From Paramecium pentaurelia (lineage: Eukaryota > Ciliophora > Oligohymenophorea > Peniculida > Parameciidae), in assembly GCA_905183005.1 (NCBI GenBank), contig CAJJDO010000013.1, forward strand, positions 175,728-239,727: DNA of 64,000 bases. Reading direction: 5' to 3'. Of this stretch, positions 23,901-35,674 are shown in pieces (positions within the stretch are counted from its first letter, which is position 1; each line of letters begins with the position of its first letter). The notes under the pieces are model-generated. The model saw only the letters and a program-made list of their open reading frames with translations, was not told the DNA's origin and did not search any database. Position numbers and translations under genes: made by a program.

Positions 23901-26900
23901 TTTGAGTATTATCATAATTACATTTGTTTTAATAGAAAGACTATTATTTTTTTCACTTTATGATGCATAACAACCAAAATTTGTAATCTTTACATATATT
24001 AGAATTTTAAAATCGCTCTTTTTTTTTAGAGTCATCAAATATAATACATTTGCACAAAATATGATGATGATATCTTATTAAACATTTCCAAATTATGCAG
24101 TTATGGCATTGTTACTCTTCTTTCTTATTTTAAATTACGCCATATTTTCATTGTAAATATTTGATTTCCCTGATACTGCTGAATTAAAAATGTATCATTA
24201 TTTTGGTAATATATATCAATCTTGGATAGCAGTTTATGATATATCTACTGGTGATGATTGGTATGGAGTAGTTATACTAAGTACAACATATGGAATCTAT
24301 TATATAGGTTTCCTATTTTGTATTTCTTTAGTTTTTATTGTTAATTATTTTGGTTTTGGATTATCTTTTGTTATTATCCTTGATGGATTTGCAAATTATT
24401 TAGATATTACAAAAGAGACAGATTAATAATAAATAGAAGAAAAAGAATATAGCTTAGTCTTAGATTTTAATCATTAAGGATCAGAATTAAAAAAAGAGAG
24501 TAAGATAAAAAAAGATAATAATAATATTAATATGAAAAGTTTACTTGAATCTTTAATTGAACCAGAAAATAAAGAGAAATATCATAATATATAAAATGAA
24601 TATTCATTGTTCATAATTTAGAAAAATAATCCACTAAGAAAGTTATGTTTTTTAATCTCTGAAATTTATCCATTTAAAATATTATTATGTTTTGTTTTAT
24701 GGAGTAGTTTGATAAATTTAATTTTGATTACATATTATGATGAAACAGATTAAAATTTTTGGAATACTTTCGAGATAATTTAATGTCTATTTAATTTATT
24801 AATATTAATTGATGCAATAATTTAAATAATTACATATGGAGCTATTGCATAGGATGGATATTTTAGTAGTATTTGGGTTAGTATTGATTTTGTATATGTA
24901 GTTACTTATTTTCTTTATTTAGCATCTAATCATTCTGCTTTAAAATGGATATTATATTTGGGCTATTTACGTCCACTCAAAGTAACATCAACCTATGGAT
25001 TCTTTGTCAATGAAAGAGGAGCAATTATGAAATCATTTTCAGATATCTTAAGAATCTTTTATGTTATTTTACTTTTTTGGTTCATCTTTGCTATTTTTGG
25101 AATGACTATTTATAAAGATAAACTTGGTTATTGTGATTCTTATTTTAATTATGGAGTTGGAAGATAGGAATGTTAAGGAGAATGGAAAATTTACCCTCAT
25201 AATTTTAATAATATAATTGAAGCTATGCAATCGTTATTTATAATTTCTACCCTTGATGGTTGGGGTATAACATTTTTTGTTTGTATAAACAGTGCTTCAG
25301 AATAGACTGGACCATTACGATTTAATAATGAATGGATTTCATATTTATTTTTTTTTAGTTTCACTTTTATAGGAGCATTATTTTTCTTATAATTCTTTGC
25401 AGGAGTTATTTTTGTTAACTTTTAATAAAATAAATAATAGTTATTAAATCCAGATTTAACCTTAGATTAAGAATTATTTTTAAAATTAACAGAAATTATT
25501 ATGTTGGATACTCCAAATTATTCAAAACCACCAAAGAAAGGTTTAAGATTAAAAGCAAAAAAGCTTTTAGAAAATTCAACTTATAGTTTAATTACAAAAC
25601 TAAGTTTAATATTAAATTTATGTAATTGTTGTCATAATTTTAGTTACTTTGATGTTATTTTTTGAATAAGGGAGTACAAGATTTTTACAAAGTTTAAATT
25701 GGCTTAATCATTTTTTTAGCTTCATTTTATTTATAGATTGCATTCTGAAATTATTTACATATCATATTAAAAGATATTTTGATGATATTTGGAGATAAAT
25801 GTAATTAATTTTTGTATTATTATCATTATTTGATTTCTATATAGATATTTAATTTAACTTTTATATGAGATATGCAAGAGCCAGTAGAGATGATCCATAT
25901 TTTATTTGGTTAAGAGTTTTCATATTAAATAGATGTTTAAGAATGTCTTTAATAATATAATAATTTACAAGAATAAGAAAACTATTAAATGTTATATATT
26001 TCAATAAAATGGCTATATTGAGAATTTTAGGATTATTTATTACTGTTTTATCATGTTATTCATATGTAGGTTGTGCTCTTTTTGGAGAAGCTGATTCTGG
26101 ATCTATTTTAAATGATTAATTAAATTTTAATAATTTTTTCTTTGGTTTACTTGCTAGTTTTAAATGCACAACAGAAAATGGATGGAGATTTATTTTTGTT
26201 GATTCATAAAATTTTATGAAATTAAAAAACAAACCTTGGGTTCTAGCTTCTATATTTTATTATAGTTTAATATTTATTGGAGCTAGAGTATTGATGAATT
26301 TAATTGTTTGTGAATTAGTTTAAGAATTTGAAAAATTTTATGATACAAGCAGCAGTTGTTTAGAAACTTATGTAGAAACCATTGATAAATTTAGAACTTT
26401 ATGGTGTAAATATACTGAAGAATTTCAAGGCACTAAAATGTAAACTAAATATTTAGGACATTTTCTATTAGATTTAGAAGAACCATTAGGAGCTTAAAAA
26501 GGTGATAATATTTGGGATGCTGCCAAAAAAGCATCAAGTTATGAATTAAAAAAGGATTTTGCAGGTTGTCTTACTTTTAGAAATCTACTTTATGAAGTTT
26601 TTAAATAAGCATTTAAAGAAAGTATATTCAAAATTACTACAGAGGCTGGTAAAACAATAATGAAAGAAAATGATAAAAAAATAAAATATAGATTATATAA
26701 TTAAAGATCTCATCATTTTAGAAGAGAAAGAGTAAATGAAAAAGTAGATATATAAAGTAATTTTAATATTCTATAGGAATATTTATATCTTTATATGGCT
26801 TTGAAGGCTTGGAAGAGTTTCTCAGAATATTTTTTTAATGTTGCAGGAGAAGTATAAAATACTATTGATTTTACTGAAAGTGATGTGGATGTTAAGATTT

Positions 26901-27343
26901 CTGAAATAGAAAGTGATAATAGTTAAATAGAAGATTTAGATTTTGAAGAATCAAAATATTAAATAAAAAGAAGACCTACTAAAGAACATTTAAGAAGACC
27001 TACTGATGTTTATATCCTACCATATTATGATGAAATCAAGTTTAAAGATAAAAATCTTAGATCTATACTTAAAGCTACTGATTAATAATAATAAAAGGTT
27101 TTTAAATCTATATCCATTATTAAAAAAAAAGAATAGTTGATATAATATAAAGAATATAATAAAAGAAGAGATGCAATTGATAAACCAACAGCTTCTAGAA
27201 ATAGATATCAATATGGATATCATGAAAGAATTACAAGATAATAATTAGAAGAAAAATCAGATAACAGATTACTTTCCAGATTTGATCCTACTAAAATGCC
27301 AAGTGCCTATAATATTACTAAAATAGCTTCAAGATTAAAATGA
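20950..27343 (+). CDS. Four-domain voltage-gated-type cation channel
   Basis: About 2,123 residues; a single 22-nt intron (25622-25643) lies at the start of repeat IV and its removal gives exactly 2,124 codons. Four six-span repeats begin near residues 255, 920, 1240 and 1560, the layout of CaV/NaV/NALCN alpha subunits. S4 charges are sparse: FRLIRIPIYVGRISNK in I, YIRILKSLFFFRVIKYN in II, and richer in IV (ARASRDDPYFIWLRVF, then FTRIRKLL). Pore loops read SIVNDW (about 488), STGDDW (1100), STLDGW (1434) and TTENGW (1735), giving N/D/D/N at the selectivity position instead of EEEE. The 250-residue N-terminus and I-II linker are Gln/Lys-rich. Such channels carry Ca or Na current in cilia and plasma membrane; ion choice here is unknown. 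Confidence 0.95.
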
Positions 27344-27586
27344 AAAAAAATTCAGATAATAGAGTAAATTGATTTTATATAAAAAACCAATTTTTTATTA
27401 TAATTATACTCTTAAAAAAATAACAAATCAATATTATCATGTATATCAAATTAGAAATAGAGTCAATATCTAGTTTAATTCATCATAGAGCTAATAAGAT
27501 GTTCTTACATTTAATTATTATTATAGAAGATGTATTTAGTATAAATAATCAAAATTAAGATAAAATTATAATAATTGATTTGAGAA

Positions 27587-28102
27587 TCACCTTGAATTTA
27601 TAAATTATATATTTATTATATATATATATTTTTGAAAATTGTATCCTTTTTTTGATTAGATATTATTTTCAATATCATCAGAAAATGATAATATAATTTT
27701 ATCAATCAATTTTATGATAGTTTTATAAACACTTTTATTAAATTGATTGTTGATTTGTTTAATAGAGATGTACTCATAATAAATTATTAAATATAATTAT
27801 TAATTAATTGATGTTTGGTTCTAATATTTTATTTTTTTGTCAATAATTTAAATAAACTCCTGTTATTTGTTGATTAACCTTAATAGTTCATTAATATGTA
27901 TGTTTTATTATTATAAGAAATCATATATAAATAAAATAGGAAATTTAGCATAATCTTCATATCTATTTACTATTCAAAATTTAGAGTAGAATCAATAAAT
28001 TGATTAACTAGCTATCTTCTCTTTAGTTTTTACAATTATCTCCTCATAAGCAATATAAATTTGAGTCATTATTTGAATATTTTAATTAATTATTTAACTC
28101 AT
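27587..28102 (-). CDS. Possible small unknown gene
   Basis: A frame of 172 codons reads as a charged helical protein (for example INELLRLINKQQEFIQIIDK and KTIIKLIDKIILSFSDDIEN) but contains two TGA codons close together near codon 37-43. A 39-nt GTT...TAG segment that spans both could be an intron and keeps the frame, giving 158 residues. That donor and length are unusual for this genome, so the model is weak. No family is recognised. Confidence 0.35.
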
Positions 28103-28329
28103 ATTGATAAATAGTGTAAATGCTATATATGATAAATAGTGTATCCTTTTATAATTAAAAAATATATTTATTTATATATCATTATTTTTTAAAATATTTT
28201 ACTTGTTTATCATTTCTAGACCATTAGAAGTGTAATAAAATAAATTTCTAAATTAATTGAATAATAAGCATATGTTTAAAAAAAACTTATTATGCTTGTA
28301 ATATTGCAAAATATCTTATTTTAATTATT

Positions 28330-28581
28330 ATGAAAATTGCTTCTGTTTATATAATTGATTATAGGTAATACAATTATAATGAATATCAAGAAAGATAGTT
28401 TATAAAAATAATATAAAATCATATTTTATCATCAGAATTTAAATACATATATCTATATTTATCATAACTATAAAGATTTAAAAACTATCACATATTCATC
28501 TTGTTTATGTATAATACTATAATATAACATGATGTAATTATGAAATAGCACTCTTTTTATAAAACAATTTTCTAATTGTGA
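28330..28581 (+). CDS. Possible small unknown gene, 83 residues
   Basis: An uninterrupted frame beginning MKIASVYIIDYRQYNYNEYQ with a polar, then amphipathic sequence and no TGA for 83 codons. It could be a short gene or chance; the only support is composition. Confidence 0.3.
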
Positions 28582-28733
28582 ATAGTTTTTATAAAATTTA
28601 AACATGAGAATTATATTACAAGATTGTTCTTAAGAAAATTTTGCTTCTTTTTAAATTTTGAGAAAAGCTATGCTGAAACTATTTTGTTACAAAATATATA
28701 TATATAACTCGATATATTTAATCATTAGAATGG

Positions 28734-29182
28734 TCAATTAGGGTGATTTTTTATATATTAGTTGAGTATTGAAGTTCTTGTTTTTTGTAAGAGAGCCTCC
28801 ATTTATGAGATTATTGTTTTTAATCTCTAACATTACTATAATTTCAAGACATCATTATTAGTTATAAGAGATTTCACTTTTTTTCTTGAAGGAACATCAG
28901 TTTCAGAATCAATTTTCCTAATCTTTTTTGATTTTTTGTTAACATGTTTAGTCCTCTTTTTAGGTGCTTCTTCCACATAATTAAACAAAAGAACAGGCTC
29001 TTCTTATAAGTATCCATCAAAAGTATTGAGTTATTCATGCTCCTATTAAGCACTTTGGTCATATTCATAGTATTAAGATTCATTAGTTTATTCAATAAGA
29101 GGTTCATTAATTAACTCTAGAGATAAATAAAATAAGTACATTATGAGACTTGTTCTTCAAAATCTATAGGATAGAAATTCAT
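28734..29182 (-). CDS. Small basic protein, probably nuclear
   Basis: One 23-nt intron (GTACTT...CTCTAG) gives exactly 142 codons. The first 70 residues are acidic and Gln/Glu-rich (IEQTNESQYYEYDQSAQQEH). A strongly basic stretch follows (KKRTKHVNKKSKKIRKID, then SRKKVKSL), likely a nuclear localisation or nucleic-acid-binding segment. A C-terminal helix ends the protein (QRLKTIISQMEALLQKTR). The arrangement recalls a basic-region/helix transcription factor but no leucine-zipper spacing is clear. Confidence 0.6.
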
Positions 29183-29350
29183 TGAATTTGAAAATAATTC
29201 TTTTTTTTAATTATATTAAATTTTTTTCATGATTTAATCTTTTTATTTCATTTGCGTTTTTTTGCAGAAGATAAATTTATTTATCTTTAATAATAGATAC
29301 AGCTATTTATAAAATAGGTATAAAACATTAATATATATAGAGAATCATGA

Positions 29351-31053
29351 TCATTTTCTTCTTTATTATTATTATGTAAATTACATTCCTGGAAATGAAA
29401 ATCCAGTAAATCCTGATCCTCCTTATTATGAGAAATCTCCAAATTAAAATGGGAATCCTGATCCTCCTCTCATATTCTAACCCATTCCACCTAAATTAGT
29501 TGTAAAAACAGTTGTAAATCCTCCTGGATATTCTCCTCCTCCAATATTTCCAAAACCAAAATCTGCTCCACCTTCACTACCAAAGAACATTTTAAATATT
29601 TAAGTTGGATCAATATTTGTTTCAAATCCTTCAGCTCCTCCCATTGGATCATTTGGATCTACTCCCATATCATATTATTATCTTTTTTATTTATCACTCA
29701 AAACACTATAAGCCTCAGCAATTTCTCTAAATTTTTTATCAGCTAATTTCTATTAATATATTATAAAATATTATACTTTTTATTCTTCATTCTCTTTATT
29801 TTTATCTGGATGCCATTACAAAGCCAATTTTCTATATGCTTTTTTAATATCAGCATCTGTGGCATTTTTGTCAACTTCTAATATTTTATAATAATCTTTT
29901 TTTGATAATTATTTTTATTTTCTTGTTATATCATTTATCTTTTATCTCATTTATTATATTGATCCTTAGTCTAATTCCATTACTTTTTAATAATCACTTT
30001 AAGCACCATCTAAATCTCCTAATTCTTATCTTGAATCTCCTCTTCTCAAATATGGTTTAAAATATTTTTCATTCAATTCTATTGATTTATCAAAATCATT
30101 AACTGCCTTTCTATGATCCTTCAATTTCTAATAAGCTAATCCTCTATTTGCATATATGATAGAATTGAATTTCGAATTGTTAGAATCAACTTCTAAAGCT
30201 TTGGTATAATAATCAATAGCTTCATTAAATTTATTTTAATTTAAACAATCATTTCCTTTTGATTTATAATTATCTTAATCTTTTGCCATTTGATAAGCAA
30301 CTAAACATTTTTTGTTATTCTAATCTTGTCTTACACCTTCCTAAAGTATTGATTTTGCCTTATCTGGATTTCCTCCATATAATTCTATTAACCCTTTTAA
30401 GTATGATATTTCAGCCCTTGATCCTTACTTATCCTAAATAAGTCTTAATTATTCCTAAGCTTAACAAATATTGCCTGTTCTTGCTAAACATTCACAATAT
30501 AGAATTAGAATGTCTACAGCATCTGGAATTTCCTTTGCAACTTTTTCCATAAAATATATAGCTTCTTTATATTAATTAGCATCCAATTTCTATCTTGTTT
30601 ACTACAAATTATAGATTAATTCTTTAATTAATTTATGTTCCTTAAGGGATTACTCACTGTTATCTAAATTAACAATTTGCTCAAAAATAGGCTTGGCTTC
30701 TGTCAGAAGTCCCATATATTACAAACTCAAGGCTTTTCTTCTTAAAAACTTGATGTTATTTGGATCTAAGCTAAGAGCTTTTTCACAGTCTTTTATACAT
30801 TTGTTATACCTAATTATATTATTAATAAAAATTACTTTTTCATCTGAAGGAAACAAGCAGCCCTATTACCATAATAATTAGGTTCATTTGTACAAAGTTC
30901 TAAAATAGGAAATATTTTGATACCTATAGCTTTTTCGTATTCCTCAGCAGCATTTGAATATAATCCTCTTTTAAAATAATCGTTTCCTTTATTTTTATGT
31001 AATTCTGCTTATTATTTAAGATTATCACTTCCTGTATTGTGTTCTACTTCCAT
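29351..31053 (-). CDS. TPR/DnaJ co-chaperone (DNAJC7-like)
   Basis: The N-terminus opens a series of tetratricopeptide repeats (ELHKNKGNDYFKRGLYSNAA; later YANRGLAYQKLKDHRKAVND-type units) that bind Hsp70/Hsp90 C-termini. A J domain follows: DYYKILEVDKNATDADIKKA, then LALQWHPDKN with the HPD triad that triggers Hsp70 ATPase, interrupted by an intron after the HPD helix. The tail is Gly/Phe-rich (GGGEYPGGFTTVF), typical of J-proteins. An alternative in-frame ATG at 31092 would add 13 hydrophobic residues; I prefer 31053 because the residues that follow look like the usual TPR start. Introns are short GTA...TAG. Confidence 0.88.
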
Positions 31054-31092
31054 GTAAAATAATTTTAAAAAAATAATATTTTTTTCTTCCAT

Positions 31093-31893
31093 TTTCCAGA
31101 ACCTTCTTATAGCGAAAAGTCATTATAATTAATTAGATTTCAATTAAAGAAAATTAGAATATAAATTTTACTAGAAAATTATTAGTTTAATTAGTTAATT
31201 AGATAATATTAAAAATACATAATAATGTATATAAAAGTATAAGAATATTTGCATTATAATTATATATTTATATAAAATATACATAAATAGAGATTGTATA
31301 ATAAATATTAATCATTAATATTAGTACTAAACAACTATGTCTAAACGGTTCATTAAAAAAATAGAGAATATCTGTTGAATTAATAAATTTTTGAATTATG
31401 TAAATGATTTTTATTAATTTTTGATTTTTAAATAGAATTTCCAAATTAAATATACTAACTATAGAAATTAAAATATTAGAATTGAGATTGAGAAATCATT
31501 AATCAAACTAGATTTTAAAGTATTAGATAACTTGATGATCCAAAAGATTAGTGATTTTCTACAATTATTAAACAATAGGATAAGCAAAAATTAATATAAT
31601 AACAATTAGTCAAAGATTTTTAATGAATTGCAGATATATTATATTAATTAATTTTATTATAGATATAATTAACACAATATAAAGGACTCTTCAAATATTA
31701 AAATAAATGAATATTGTAATTTTTAATTAATTCTATAAAAATATAAATTCATCAAAGTTTTGCAAAAATTCATACATCATCCAACTAGAAGTCAAAAATT
31801 ATCATTATTATCAAATTTTTTGGTTGCAATTTGATTCAATAATTCAATCATGATTTTTAATTTTTTTGATTAATAATCATATATATACAAATA
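31093..31893. other. Intergenic region with an unconvincing open frame
   Basis: AT-rich divergent spacer. A plus-strand frame from an ATG at 31337 to TGA at 31832 has one in-frame TGA after codon 13 and a composition rich in Ile, Asn, Tyr and Lys, so I do not call it a gene. Confidence 0.35.
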
Positions 31894-32531
31894 ATGAGTA
31901 AGCAACAATAAGAAATAGAAATGCATGATGTATAGCCATAAGAGACATATTTATCCCATCTTGATTTATTAAAAGAAGATGATAGTCATCCTATAATGTG
32001 GTTATTGCATATTCTTTTAAAAGCATGCGCCTTTTTTTCGTAAATCATATTTGATTTTATTATAGGTATTTGTTTCTTGGATATTTCATTTAAAATATGT
32101 TTTATGAGATGATCATTTTATTGATTTGTCATGGGGTTGATTTTTATTTGGTAAAAAATGTTACCGGAAGATATTTAATTGGAGTAAGATGGTACACAGA
32201 TTTATCATTTCATGGTTAAGAAATTTATAAATATGAATTTTATAACAAAGGGGAAGTAAATGCAATAGATTCAACAGTTTTTTGGTATTGTCAATTTGGA
32301 TCTTCTTGTTTATGGGGTTTCTTTGTATTTGCTAATATATTTTAATTTGGATTAATAGATGTATTGTTTTATTAATGAAAATAGATATTTTTTGCAGGTA
32401 TTGGAGCTTGTTTGAATTGGATTAATTTATGGGGATATTATAAAGGATCTTAAGAGTAATAAAAAAAAATGAGAAATATTAAACAGTTTCTTGCAAAGAA
32501 GGGAGCCAAATACTTGATTAATTAAAAATGA
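31894..32531 (+). CDS. TVP23/FAM18 Golgi membrane protein
   Basis: After removal of two introns (26 and 24 nt) there are 195 residues with four hydrophobic segments: MWLLHILLKACAFFSYLFLG, MIILLICHGVDFYLVKNVTG, the FWYCQFGSSCLWGFFVFANI segment, and IFFAGIGACLNWINLWGY. The central signature NVTGRYLIGVRWY followed by the conserved polar loop is diagnostic for TVP23, which acts in trans-Golgi to endosome traffic. The C-terminal tail is cytosolic and basic. Start is the first ATG, giving a short acidic N-terminus as in the family. Confidence 0.92.
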
Positions 32532-32660
32532 CCAATTATAGTTTTAGTTTTATTTGTTTATATTTACTAAAATAAATTGTAAATGAATTGAAGAATAGAA
32601 ACCCATAAAATTAAAAAATTGTCTTGTATATATAAATTAAACTTGAATTGTTAGACACTT

Positions 32661-32803
32661 ATCCTTATTCAGGGGCAATATCGCTGTAAGTGACGTACCA
32701 ACGGATACGCGAGATTGCTAATTGAAAACTACTCCAATGCGAGTGTACGACTTCCTTGTGAAGTCGTTCACCAATTTCTGAAGGGTCGAAAGACTCACAC
32801 CCT
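32661..32803 (+). ncRNA. U4 spliceosomal snRNA
   Basis: An island of balanced GC in AT-rich DNA. The 5' end (ATCCTTATTCAGGGGCAATA) carries the U6-pairing stem II region. Next is the 5' stem-loop with its conserved internal loop, then the stem I segment GATTGCTAATTGAAAACT, which is nearly identical to U4 of other eukaryotes. A central hairpin (ACGACTTC...GAAGTCGT) follows. The Sm site reads AATTTCTGA and is followed by a 3' hairpin GGGTCGAAAGACTC. The gene fits the need to splice the many tiny introns here. The exact 5' and 3' ends are estimated from homology. Confidence 0.88.
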
Positions 32804-32929
32804 CAATACAATTAAACAAACGAAATTTATATATATATATATATATTTAAATTATGAATTAACAAGAACAGGAATTTCTTTAGATATTCAGACAATGCTA
32901 GGAAAATGAATTGGATTTAATCTAAATAA

Positions 32930-34637
32930 ATGTCAAATTTAAAGATTTTTTATACAGGAATTAATTGTTTCTATTAAAGAGGAGATATAATATTTGATTA
33001 TTTACCTCCCCTCAATTCATAATATGATGATAGAGTCGAATATTTTAGAATGGATAAAGAATAAATATGTGATGGAAGCTTTATTGAAAGATGTTAATTC
33101 AAAGATTAAATATATTCTCTTAAATATAAATATCACTTTTTTCAATTTTATGAATCAACTAAAGAAATTCATAGAAAATATGATGATAATATTATGATTT
33201 AACAAATAGTATTTTATAAAGTAGAAAAATCAAAAACAATCTTAATCATTAATTAACATCTAAAATCATAACCAAATTATACTTTTTTTTAAGTTTTTAC
33301 AAGAATGCATTATAAATTATTCCAGTTTGGTATTAACATATTTATTTGAAAAATAATCAATTTAATCGGAACTATGTTTAGATGAAGATGAAGAAGAATT
33401 AAATAAATATTTATGTAATTATATTGACACATGTGATTTTTAACCTAAAGAAACTGATGAAAAATATGTTAATGAACATTATCGGTATGATATAAACTAC
33501 ATTAAGAAGATTAAGATATATATTATAAATTATTTTAAAAAGTATGTGAATGCAAACTCTCTAGTAAAATTTTAATAAGATGGCTTATTGCAAGAGGGTG
33601 TAATTATAGCATTTTGTAATTTTAAATTTGATATTGATGCTTCATATGCTGCTATTATGAATTGGATTGTATAATATAATATACTTATTTATTTATTTTA
33701 GAAATGGATAAGATAACATAGAATAAATCGTTTATCTGCAAAATAATTTCCAGAATTTAATGGAATTTTAGAAATTGTGGGGGAAAGTAAATGTGGCAGA
33801 TAAGTTGTTTACATAAAATAATCTAAATTGTAACCTGATAAAATGTATTAATTCATTTAATATATTTAGAGATCTCGAGAGATATAAATGGTATTTCCTT
33901 GGTTTTCTAGAGGATGTTTGTAGATCTTTGAAAAGGATTTGTTGATTCCTATATTACAATCTTGGATGTTGATGAATTTGGTTTCTCTAATTTTGATTTT
34001 TAAATGACTAAAAGTCTTCTTAACATGGTGCTACAGTTTTTTCCAGAAAGACAAAATAAGGTGTTCGTCATTAATATGTCTGGGTTTGTAATGGAATTTT
34101 ATAAAATGTTAAAACCTTTCTTGCCTACTTGAAAAAATGATAAAGTAAATTATAAAATTCATTTAAGCTTATCTTTTTGGGAAAAAACAGATAAGAAATA
34201 TAAAAGACATTAATTGAACATCTTGGATTTAGTATAAACTTTGAATGATATCATATTATTTTATTAAGAGGAATAAATAATTTAATTTTGAAAATCAAAC
34301 CTATAATGGAATAAACATTTTAGATTGTAACATTGATTTAAGTAAATAATATAAGGTTATTTTTTAAAATAAGTTAAACTATCTTTTAATATTAGAAATC
34401 TTCACTACTGTAAAAGAAGAACCTTGTTTATATATAAATTCTTCTGTTTTTAAATCTTTTATTAATCATCACAAAATAAAATTTATTATTGTATAATAGT
34501 GTATTATTATGATAACTTGTTAAACAATTTTGAGTTTCTAGAATTTATTTTATTTTCACTAAAAACCAAACAAAGAGATTCTTATATTCTTTATCAATAT
34601 TCATTTAGTGCTTCTCAAAATTGAATTTATTCATTGA
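32930..34637 (+). pseudogene. Broken SEC14/CRAL-TRIO-like gene
   Basis: A CRAL-TRIO lipid-transfer domain is recognisable: YAAIMNWIKWIRQHRINRL, QVVYIKQSKLQPDKMYQFIQ, SYITILDVDEFGFSNFDFQ, LQFFPERQNKVFVINMSGF, KMLKPFLP and LIFLGKNRQEIQKTLIEHLG. The first exon (from 32930) would join through an unusually short 16-nt GTA...TAG segment. A normal intron lies near 33674. However the frame shifts by one base near 33930 (within GAAAAGGA) with no intron solution, a TGA interrupts at 34130 right after KPFLPT, and another lies near 34250. I read this as a decayed gene; sequencing error is the alternative. Intact members exchange phosphatidylinositol and other lipids between membranes. Confidence 0.55.
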
Positions 34638-34964
34638 GAAATTTAAGATTCTAATAATATACTCCCCCAATCATAAAACTATAATTATTCTTTAATATAT
34701 CATCAAAAAAAATAATTTATATTAATTCTTTCATAAACTTAAATTTCATTATTAATCTGTTAGAAAGGATAATGAAGTCATGATATATTTGTGTGATGGA
34801 TATAATATAGAAAATGGACATTATGACGTTTTATATTTTATTTTGAGATTAAGAATAGCATCATATACTGATTGAATAAGATTTAGTTGTACTTAAAGAA
34901 TGATTAAATTTAATTTATTTGATGGTGTTAAATAAATCTGTATGTATTATTATTAAATATAATA
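34638..34964. other. Spacer between convergent genes
   Basis: AT-rich, no convincing frame or RNA gene seen. It separates the ends of two convergently oriented genes. Confidence 0.4.
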
Positions 34965-35653
34965 TCATAAGATTTCATCTAACTTCTTTGTAATTTCTTG
35001 AAATACTTCATCAACAGTTTTATCTGCCTTTATATGAATACATTAGGAAAGGGAATCAAAATATTCTAATGAGATTTATAATAAATGTATACTTATAATT
35101 GGTCTTGTAGATTCATTGTATGTTTTCAATCTTTTAATTAGTGTTTCATCATTATCATCTGATCTTCCACTTTCTTATGCTCTAATTTTTATTCTATTTT
35201 TTAAGGTCTCCTCATCACATTCAAAATAAAATAATTTTTTAAATTCCACTTTATCACCCATCAATTTAATCCAAACATCAAAATTCTCTTAATTTCTGGG
35301 GAATCCATCAATTAAAAACATTTTATCTAGACCTTTAGCTTGCATGGCCGATTCTAATAAACCTATTGTTATGTGACTCTAGAAATTTATGTATCATAGT
35401 TACTGGGACAATTTACCCACTCTAAATGATTTCCTCAATCAATTCAGCATTTTGTGTTTTTTTAGATCTCTTAAAACATATTTAATTATATACCTCCTCC
35501 CTTAACAAGTCCCCTGCAGATAAGTGAACAAAATGATACTTCTCTACCATTTTTGCACTTTATGTACCCTTTCCTGCTCCAGGTCCTATATTGATGGATG
35601 GATAAGAATATACCTCCTAAAACAAAAAATACTTTTGGCTTAACTTAATCCAT
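34965..35653 (-). CDS. UMP-CMP/adenylate kinase family nucleotide kinase
   Basis: Removal of four introns (28, 24, 25 and 27 nt) gives exactly 195 codons. The P-loop GGPGAGKGTQSAKM begins the fold. The NMP-binding region follows (HLSAGDLLREE), then FLIDGFPRNQENFDVW. The short lid has RIKIRAQESGRSDDND, and the helix LIKRLKTYNESTRPI completes the fold. The lid sequence and length are those of UMP-CMP kinase, which phosphorylates UMP, CMP and dCMP with ATP in the cytosol, rather than of the long-lid adenylate kinases. It starts 21 bp beyond the stop of the SET-domain gene on the same strand. Confidence 0.92.
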
Positions 35654-35674
35654 AATAAATTATATATTTAATTT

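Noticed and set aside
31337..31834. Plus-strand frame of 166 codons with one internal TGA
   Set aside because: Low-complexity Ile/Asn/Tyr composition, an early TGA with no intron solution, and no recognisable motif.
32715..32909. Standard-code open frame across the U4 region
   Set aside because: It overlaps conserved U4 snRNA sequence and has no protein-like composition.
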